Below, one piece after another: positions 57,963-64,000 of a stretch of 64,000 nt of DNA. The translations under genes and the position numbers were made by a program. This DNA comes from Fuerstiella marisgermanici (GTDB lineage: Bacteria; Planctomycetota; Planctomycetia; Planctomycetales; Planctomycetaceae). The stretch lies in NCBI RefSeq assembly GCF_001983935.1, contig NZ_CP017641.1, positions 4,402,001-4,466,000 of the forward strand, read 5' to 3'. Each line of letters opens with the position of its first letter. Positions within the stretch are counted from its first letter, which is position 1. The notes under the pieces were generated by a model. That model was not told the DNA's origin, did not search any database, and saw only the letters and a program-made list of their open reading frames with translations.

Positions 57963-59921
57963 ATGTGCGGCATTACTGGAGTTCTCTACGCCGACCGTCA
58001 CCGAACGCCGGACAAGGCCGTTCTGAAGGCGATGGGCGATGCAATTGCGCACCGCGGACCGGACGGCGAAGGGTTCTTCAAAGCCAACAACGTGGGCCTT
58101 GTGCATCGCCGACTGGCCATTATCGATCTCGCAGGCGGCAACCAGCCGATCGCCAACGAAGACGAATCCGTCCAGGTCGTGTTCAACGGCGAAATCTACA
58201 ACTACCCTGAACTCAAGCAGCAACTGGAATCGCGCGGACACATCTTCCGAACGAATTCGGACACAGAAGTGCTGGTCCATCTGTACGAAGAACACGGACG
58301 CGGCCTGGTGAAACACCTGCGCGGCATGTTCGCCTTCGCCCTGTGGGACGCTCGCAGGGGCGAACTGCTTCTGGCTCGCGATCATCTTGGTCAGAAGCCG
58401 CTGTTCATCTACCGCGACAACGAAAAGCTTCTGTTCGGTTCAGAACTGAAAGCCATCCTCGCTCATCCCAACGTTGATCGCAGCATCGCTCCTGAAGCCA
58501 TCGAAGACTACCTGACGTTTGGTGTGATCCCCGGCGAACGAAGTATCTTCGCGCGAGTCAAGCGTCTTCCGGCGGCTCACACGCTGGTCGTCAGTACCAA
58601 TCATTTTAACATGAGCGCCGAACGGTACTGGCAACTATCCTTCGACAACGAAGTCACCGCTTCCAATGACGAATGGAAACAGCGAATCGACGACCAGGTG
58701 CGTGAAAGCGTTAAGACGCACTTAATCGCAGACGTACCGGTCGGTGCGTTCTTAAGCGGCGGTCTGGACAGCAGCGCGATTGTAGCGTCGCTGGCGGACG
58801 TGGTTTCTGAACCGCTGCAAACGTTTTCCATCGGGTTCCAGGAAAAGCGTTACAGCGAACTTCCGTATGCCGAAGAGGTGGCCAGACACTTCGGAACCAA
58901 CCATCGCGAAGCCATCGTCACTCCGGACGCCGTTCGGGATCTGGATGAGCTGGTCTACTTCTACGACGAACCCTTCGCCGACGCATCTGCCATCCCGACG
59001 ATGGCCGTCGCTCGCATGGCATCGCAGCACGTTAAAGTGTGCCTGTCTGGAGACGGGGGCGACGAAGCGTTCGGCGGGTACGCTCGCTACAGCCACGACC
59101 TAAAAGAAGCGGCCATCCGAGACCGCCTGCCGTGGCTGTTCCGCAATATGGCGTTGCGACCGTTGTCGGTCGTCTGGCCAAAAGCGGACTGGCTGCCTCG
59201 ACCACTGCGACTCAAAACGCTGCTGCAGAATCTGTCCGCGGATCCGGCCGGAGCCTACGCGAACACGCTGTCTGCCTGTCGCCGTCAAATGCGAAGTCGC
59301 CTTCTGAACCGACCGTTCCGACGGTTGCTCGGTGGCCATCGCCCCGAAACATTCGTCGAAGACGCTTTCCGCACCGGACACCGCGACGCGCTAAGCGGCA
59401 TGCTGGCAGCGGACACCAACTTTCTGTTGCCGGACGATTTTTTGACGAAGGTTGATCGAGCCAGCATGGCGTACGGACTGGAAGTTCGGCCGCCGCTGAT
59501 CGATGTGCAGTTAATGGAATTGGCCGCGTCGATGCCGTCACGTCTGAAGATTCGCAACGGTTCGAAGAAGTGGATTCTGAAGCAGGTGTTTCAATCGCGT
59601 CTGCCCAGCAAGCTGGCTCACCGCCGTAAGCAGGGTTTCGAACTCCCCGTTGACGCATGGCTGCGAGGACCTCTTCGAGAGCAGGTCGAACACGTGGTCC
59701 TTCGCAAGGACGCACCGATTGCCGAATACATCAATTCCGACTACGCCAACGGCATTTACAAGTCGCATTGCAATCAGACGGGACGTTTCGGCCAGGTGCT
59801 GTGGTCACTGCTTATGCTGGGCCGCTGGCTGGAGGCGTATGGAACCACATCAACCGGAAACGATCGCACCTCTTTTAACAACCCGGTATCAACAAACGTC
59901 CTGTGTGCGAGCGGCACGTGA
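57963..59921 (+). CDS. asnB: Asparagine synthase (glutamine-hydrolysing)
   Basis: 652 aa, class II amidotransferase plus synthetase. Start ATG at 57963 so that the mature Cys2 nucleophile (MCGITG) is terminal; the frame also runs further upstream without conservation. Glutaminase motifs AHRGPDGEG, HRRLAIIDLAGG and NGEIYNY; synthetase PP-loop LSGGLDSS (about 265) and GDGGDEAFGGYARY. In this position next to polysaccharide genes it is probably the type found in exopolysaccharide and lipopolysaccharide loci, amidating or supplying asparagine. No operon-sized overlap with neighbours. Confidence 0.93.
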   Translation: MCGITGVLYADRHRTPDKAVLKAMGDAIAHRGPDGEGFFKANNVGLVHRRLAIIDLAGGNQPIANEDESVQVVFNGEIYNYPELKQQLESRGHIFRTNSDTEVLVHLYEEHGRGLVKHLRGMFAFALWDARRGELLLARDHLGQKPLFIYRDNEKLLFGSELKAILAHPNVDRSIAPEAIEDYLTFGVIPGERSIFARVKRLPAAHTLVVSTNHFNMSAERYWQLSFDNEVTASNDEWKQRIDDQVRESVKTHLIADVPVGAFLSGGLDSSAIVASLADVVSEPLQTFSIGFQEKRYSELPYAEEVARHFGTNHREAIVTPDAVRDLDELVYFYDEPFADASAIPTMAVARMASQHVKVCLSGDGGDEAFGGYARYSHDLKEAAIRDRLPWLFRNMALRPLSVVWPKADWLPRPLRLKTLLQNLSADPAGAYANTLSACRRQMRSRLLNRPFRRLLGGHRPETFVEDAFRTGHRDALSGMLAADTNFLLPDDFLTKVDRASMAYGLEVRPPLIDVQLMELAASMPSRLKIRNGSKKWILKQVFQSRLPSKLAHRRKQGFELPVDAWLRGPLREQVEHVVLRKDAPIAEYINSDYANGIYKSHCNQTGRFGQVLWSLLMLGRWLEAYGTTSTGNDRTSFNNPVSTNVLCASGT

Positions 59922-60026
59922 TGGTCGCCACCATGCTGAAATCAATCCGCCCAGCAGCCAGCAACTCAACAAAGCCACTGGCCGCCGACCGCAAAAAAGA
60001 CAGCTGTTACCAACACCTAACTTCCT

Positions 60027-62636
60027 ATGAACACGTCCGTGCAACAAACCGCTACACCAACCAAGCCTGCCAATAAACAGTGTCGCGAGATTCCGTTTGA
60101 ACTCGTGTCAGCGGCCGACAGCAAGTTGCGCCATGTGCCGGTCACCAGTGGCTTGTGCCTGCCGAAAGGTGCACTGCAGGAACCGGGCGACTGGTTAGTC
60201 GAAGGCATCGGCGGAGCTCAATTGCCCGTTCAATCGGAGGTGCTTAACCGGTGGAGTGACGGAAGCGTACGTTGGCTGCTGGCTCATTTCGTCGCCGGCC
60301 GCATTCCTCAGGGGCGCACGAGCGGCACATTCGTCCGTCCTCAAAAACGAGCTCAACACCATTTCGGCACCGCCTCGCTGAAATGGGAGCAGAACGAACT
60401 CACGCTGCACATCCAGCAACCACGCGAACACGGACCGACAGCCGGAACGATTCGCATCGTCCCGGAACTCTTCGACCAAACCGGCCGCTTACTGTCATTG
60501 AAAATCACAGACGTCATCGAAGAAGAATCCGGTGATGTGCGCTGCGTGTCTGTTGTACGAGCCACCGTAGTCGGGTTGCCGTTTCTTGACGTGCAATTGC
60601 GATTGGAAATCTGGCCGACCGCCGGACACATCAAAGTAGAAACACGAATTCGGAACACTCGCCGCGCACGGCACAAAGGCGGGCTGTGGGATCTGGGTGA
60701 CGAAGGGTCATTCCTTTTTTCCGGACTGCACCTGAACGTTCACACCGTCGATTACATGACAACAAGCCTAACATGGAAACCTGAACGCGACGCGCCCGTC
60801 CGAATGGCGTCCACCACCGACACGCTAAGAATTGTGCAACTCGGCAGCGGCGGCCCGGCGTGGTCAAACACGAACCACATCGATGCGAACGGACAATCCA
60901 CAGTCGCTGAACGAGGCTACGTTGCCACGCTCGCAGGCGAAAGCACGCGCGGCGAGAGAGCAGAACCAGTGGTCGCTCTAACTTCGGACGACAGCCGTCT
61001 GACCGTTGCAGTCCCCGAATTCTGGCAGCAGTTTCCCGGTAGCCTTGCCGTCGAAAGCGGTCGCGTGGTTGTTGGCCTGTTTCCTCAGTTGGAAGGCCAG
61101 ACCTACGAATTGCAGGGTGGCGAACAGAAGACTCAATCAACGTGGTTATCCCTGCGGCCCGTGGACGAAAGCCTGAATCATCTGGGCTGGGTGAATGCTC
61201 CACCGCGTCTGATTCAACCAAGCGGTTGGGTTCAGAAGTGCGACGTCTTCCCGTGGTTTCCTGGTGACACTGCAAAAGCAAACCGTCTGGCCCACTACCT
61301 CACCGCCGCAACCACCGGCGACTATTCCTTCACCGCGCGGCGTGAGAAGATTGATGAGTACGGTTGGCGAAACTTCGGCGACGTGCCGGCCGATCATGAG
61401 CAGGCTCATTATGACGGCGATAACACCGTCATATCGCACTACAACAATCAGTTCGATCTGATCTTTGGCGGCATTCAAAACATGGCCGCTTCCGGCGATG
61501 CAAAATGGTTCGACCTTTTCGAACCCTTGGCACGTCACGTGATGGACATCGACATCTATCACACGTCGGAAGATCGAGCGTGCTTTAATGGCGGTCTGTT
61601 TTGGCACACCGATCACTACGTCGATGCTCACACGTCGACTCACCGAACGTACTCACGGCACAACGCAACCGGCAAAGACACGTACGGCGGCGGTCCGGCG
61701 TGCGAACACAACTACACCACCGGCCTGCTGTACTACTACTTCCTGACCGGCCATCGCGAAGCTCATGACGCCGTCGTGTCGCTCGCCGACTGGGTGATCA
61801 ATATGGACGACGGCACGAAAACGATCTGGGGCGCAATCGATGACGGCCCGAGTGGTCTCGCCAGCAAGACAGTCACAGAAGACTTCCACGGCCCGGGTCG
61901 CGGTGCGGGCAATTCCATCAATTCGCTGATAGATGGCTGGCTGCTCACCGGCAACCGCAAGTATATGGACAAGGCGGAAGAGCTGACTCATCGAGTCGTG
62001 AGCCCGAATCAGGACTGCGACGAATTGCACCTGGCCGACGCCGAAGGTCACTGGTCCTACACCGTCTGCATGACGGCGCTGGGGCGGTATCTGGCCGTCA
62101 AACTGCAAGCCAATCAACTAGACGAACACTACGCTTACGTTCGAGAAACTTTGGCGCACTACGGTCGCTGGATGGCGGCCAACGAAGAACCCGCGCTGGC
62201 TCATCCGGAAAGGCTTGAGTTCCCCAACGTGGCCTGGGCGGCTCAGGAATTTCGCAAAGCGAACGCTCTTCGGATTGCCGCGTCATGCTCAGACGACGCA
62301 ACTGAAGAAACTGCAATGCGACGCAAGGCGGACGAATTGAACGAAGCCGCATGGAATGACCTCTACAAATTCGAGGACTCGCATCTTGCGTCTCGATGCC
62401 TGTCGATTGTAATGACGGAAGGGCTGCGAGACATCTTTCACCGGACATGCCGTCCCGAATACATGCCGCCAGTCGAACAGCAATACGAATGGCCGGAATG
62501 GACAATGTTTGTCCTACAGAAACACCGAGTCAAAGCTATGTTGAAGAATCCCGCGAAGGCAATTCTGGCGGCGACGAAACTGGCCAACCCTTTCCGGCTG
62601 GCAAAAACCATTGACGCCGTGAAGCGGCAAATGTAG
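60027..62636 (+). CDS. Exo-rhamnogalacturonan lyase-like (YetA/PcRGLX) protein
   Basis: 869 aa with N-terminal beta-barrel-like domain (IPFELVSAADSKLRHVPVTSGLCLPKGAL, VEGIGGAQLPVQSEVLNRWSDGSVRWLL in short pieces) and an alpha/alpha-toroid part (EHNYTTGLLYYYFLTGHREAHD, GPGRGAGNSINSLIDGWLLTG) as in the PcRGLX/YetA family, whose fungal member is an exo-lyase on rhamnogalacturonan. No signal peptide, so cytoplasmic, which is odd for a polysaccharide lyase; it may act on oligomers or in polymer assembly. Flanked by asnB and glycosyltransferases. Confidence 0.78.
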   Translation: MNTSVQQTATPTKPANKQCREIPFELVSAADSKLRHVPVTSGLCLPKGALQEPGDWLVEGIGGAQLPVQSEVLNRWSDGSVRWLLAHFVAGRIPQGRTSGTFVRPQKRAQHHFGTASLKWEQNELTLHIQQPREHGPTAGTIRIVPELFDQTGRLLSLKITDVIEEESGDVRCVSVVRATVVGLPFLDVQLRLEIWPTAGHIKVETRIRNTRRARHKGGLWDLGDEGSFLFSGLHLNVHTVDYMTTSLTWKPERDAPVRMASTTDTLRIVQLGSGGPAWSNTNHIDANGQSTVAERGYVATLAGESTRGERAEPVVALTSDDSRLTVAVPEFWQQFPGSLAVESGRVVVGLFPQLEGQTYELQGGEQKTQSTWLSLRPVDESLNHLGWVNAPPRLIQPSGWVQKCDVFPWFPGDTAKANRLAHYLTAATTGDYSFTARREKIDEYGWRNFGDVPADHEQAHYDGDNTVISHYNNQFDLIFGGIQNMAASGDAKWFDLFEPLARHVMDIDIYHTSEDRACFNGGLFWHTDHYVDAHTSTHRTYSRHNATGKDTYGGGPACEHNYTTGLLYYYFLTGHREAHDAVVSLADWVINMDDGTKTIWGAIDDGPSGLASKTVTEDFHGPGRGAGNSINSLIDGWLLTGNRKYMDKAEELTHRVVSPNQDCDELHLADAEGHWSYTVCMTALGRYLAVKLQANQLDEHYAYVRETLAHYGRWMAANEEPALAHPERLEFPNVAWAAQEFRKANALRIAASCSDDATEETAMRRKADELNEAAWNDLYKFEDSHLASRCLSIVMTEGLRDIFHRTCRPEYMPPVEQQYEWPEWTMFVLQKHRVKAMLKNPAKAILAATKLANPFRLAKTIDAVKRQM

Positions 62637-62680
62637 CCGACAATATCCCAAGATCTTCTATTCTCCTCATCACCCTCACC

Positions 62681-63847
62681 ATGCTTCAGGCCGCCCCGAC
62701 AACACAGCCTTCCAACACAACGGACACTCACCCGACCATCTGCCACGTAATTCACGCGTTGGGAGTTGGCGGGGCAGAAGTCCTTGTGGACGTGATGGTG
62801 CGCCGCATGAGCGATCGGTATCGCTGCGTGATTGCCGTGCTGGATGAAATCGGCCCGATCGGTGAACGGTTGCGGGCCGATGGGTTTGTCGTAGAGCACC
62901 TGCATCGTCAGCCGGGAATCGACCGAGGCTGCGCCAGAAGGCTGCACGCTTTCGCCGACCAGCACGGAGCCGAAATCTTTCACGCTCATCAATACACGCC
63001 ATTTTTCCAGGCCATGCTTAGCCGAGGACTCACCGGTTCGCGGCCTGTGTTGTTTACCGAACACGGTCGCCACTTTCCGGATGCTCCCAGCCGCAAACGC
63101 TCCATCGTGAATCGACTGCTGCTGCGAAAGCAGGATCGATTAGTCGGTGTTGGCGGAGCAGTACGGCAGGCATTAATCGACAACGAAGGCCTGCCGCCCA
63201 GTCGGTGTGAAGTAGTCTACAACGGCGTAGACCTGGATGATCTGGCCTCGGCTGCAGATGACGCTCGGATCCGCATTCGGCAAGAGTTTGGATTCGCAGC
63301 CGACGACTTTGTTGCCGTTCAGGTGGCTCGCTTACACGAACTGAAAGACCATCAAACGGCTCTTAAGGCTATCGACGAGGCTCGCCAAACGGCGCCCAAC
63401 ATCCGTCTTCTGATTGTGGGTGACGGAGACGAACGAGCGGCGATCGAACAAACAATCGCCCAACTCAACTTAGCCGACCACATAAAGCTGGCGGGAACGC
63501 GATCAGACATTGCGGACCTGTTGGCCGCGTCGGATGCGTTTCTGCTTAGCAGCATCAGCGAAGGCATTCCGCTGACAATCATCGAAGCCATGGCCGCGTG
63601 CCTGCCCGTGGTGTCGACCGCCGTGGGTGGCATTCCTGAAATGATTACACAGGGCAATTCGGGATTCCTCGCCGATGCTAGGGACCACGCAGCGCTGGCC
63701 GCCAGCCTCGTGCAACTACAGCAGAGCCCCGCGTTGTGCCTATCCGTTGGCAGCGAAGGTCGAGCGGTCGCTCACCGGACGTTCTCTCTTGCCGGCATGC
63801 TGAATGCGTACGGTCGCATGTATGAGGAGATGCTGCATGCCCGATAG
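62681..63847 (+). CDS. GT4 glycosyltransferase
   Basis: Retaining GT-B glycosyltransferase, 388 aa, cytosolic or membrane-associated. N-terminal ALGVGGAEVLVDVMV, middle FHAHQYTPFFQAML and VYNGVDLDD, C-terminal AVQVARLHELKDH, LLIVGDGDERAAIE and ISEGIPLTIIEAMAACLPVVSTAVGGIPE with the E-x7-E donor site. Adds a sugar to a lipid-linked intermediate or a small acceptor; specificity unknown. Overlaps the next gene by 11 nt, so an operon. Confidence 0.92.
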   Translation: MLQAAPTTQPSNTTDTHPTICHVIHALGVGGAEVLVDVMVRRMSDRYRCVIAVLDEIGPIGERLRADGFVVEHLHRQPGIDRGCARRLHAFADQHGAEIFHAHQYTPFFQAMLSRGLTGSRPVLFTEHGRHFPDAPSRKRSIVNRLLLRKQDRLVGVGGAVRQALIDNEGLPPSRCEVVYNGVDLDDLASAADDARIRIRQEFGFAADDFVAVQVARLHELKDHQTALKAIDEARQTAPNIRLLIVGDGDERAAIEQTIAQLNLADHIKLAGTRSDIADLLAASDAFLLSSISEGIPLTIIEAMAACLPVVSTAVGGIPEMITQGNSGFLADARDHAALAASLVQLQQSPALCLSVGSEGRAVAHRTFSLAGMLNAYGRMYEEMLHAR

Positions 63848-64000
63848 ACAAGCGACCCAACCCGCGTCACTAGTCGTCTTTTCCGACGACTGGGGACGGC
63901 ACCCGTCTTCGTGCCAACACCTGATTAAGCAACTGCTTCCCAGCTACAAAGTGCTGTGGGTCAACACCATTGGCACTCGCGCGCCGAGACTGGACATGGC
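63837..64000 (+). CDS. Glycosyltransferase-like protein, 3' truncated by window end
   Basis: Only the first 54 residues are visible (LVVFSDDWGRHPSSCQHL, then YKVLWVNTIGTRAPRLD), a form seen at the N-terminus of GT-B/TuaH-like glycosyltransferases. ATG at 63837 lies inside the end of the GT4 gene. Assignment is provisional. Confidence 0.6.
   Translation, partial: MPDRQATQPASLVVFSDDWGRHPSSCQHLIKQLLPSYKVLWVNTIGTRAPRLDM

Overview
The window reads as a chromosomal segment of a planctomycete (Planctomycetota, probably a Planctomycetales member). This rests on family content: a DUF1559 prepilin-like protein, a signal-peptide sulfatase with HEAT repeats, a membrane Ser/Thr kinase, a DUF1573 protein, an RDD protein with zinc ribbons, SpoVG with a zinc-ribbon insert, a Gfo/Idh/MocA oxidoreductase and many long divergent membrane proteins. 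I cannot name a genus. I see no rRNA, tRNA or CRISPR array.

Layout. 1-3318: translationally coupled SDR, CoA-transferase and thiolase genes (acyl/ketoacyl-CoA metabolism). 3322-4331: a RAYT (Y1, HUH) transposase gene bracketed by two ~160-bp palindromic elements, a REPtron-like unit. 4364-12519: leuS, a thioredoxin-fold lipoprotein, a dicarboxylate/amino-acid symporter and HEAT/hypothetical membrane proteins. 12956-17994: a sucrose operon (sucrose-phosphate synthase with fused phosphatase-like domain, amylosucrase, sucrose-phosphatase). 18020-26578: sulfatase, lactonase, Ser/Thr kinase, secreted nitrilase-type hydrolase, RDD protein. 26741-31855: a sugar/modification block (TPR-GT41 O-GlcNAc-transferase-like protein, DegT aminotransferase, sulfotransferase, broken methyltransferase-like gene). 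31953-41354: motility block (sigma-54 activator, FlgN-like protein, two TPR proteins, flagellin, FliD, FliS). 41827-46813: spoVG, moaE-moaA, a YHS-like lipoprotein, Gfo/Idh/MocA oxidoreductase, ddl. 46820-50672: minus-strand cassette of DUF1573 protein, Cys-rich secreted protein, LolA-like membrane protein and DUF1559 prepilin. 50851-57563: GT39-like transferase, macro-domain protein, SLC13/TrkA-C transporter, PAP phosphatase, zinc-ribbon protein, soluble histidine kinase. 57963-64000: asparagine synthase, exo-rhamnogalacturonan-lyase-like protein and two glycosyltransferases, probably the edge of an exopolysaccharide locus.

How parts may work together (inference). The GT41/aminotransferase/sulfotransferase block next to fliC-fliD-fliS looks like a flagellin or surface glycan modification island; the HAL2-type phosphatase at 55228 could recycle the PAP made by the sulfotransferase. 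The sucrose operon can make sucrose and, through amylosucrase, split it or turn it into glucan.

The most unusual items are: (1) a 256-bp palindromic MITE-like element whose removal with one copy of its short target duplication restores the reading frame of a methyltransferase-like remnant (31216-31855); (2) the RAYT with two near-identical flanking palindromes; (3) a strong terminator running directly into a Shine-Dalgarno/ATG that hits a stop after two codons, with the real Cys-rich protein one frame away (49134-49576); (4) a promoter-to-terminator unit with no clear gene upstream of spoVG (41409-41774).
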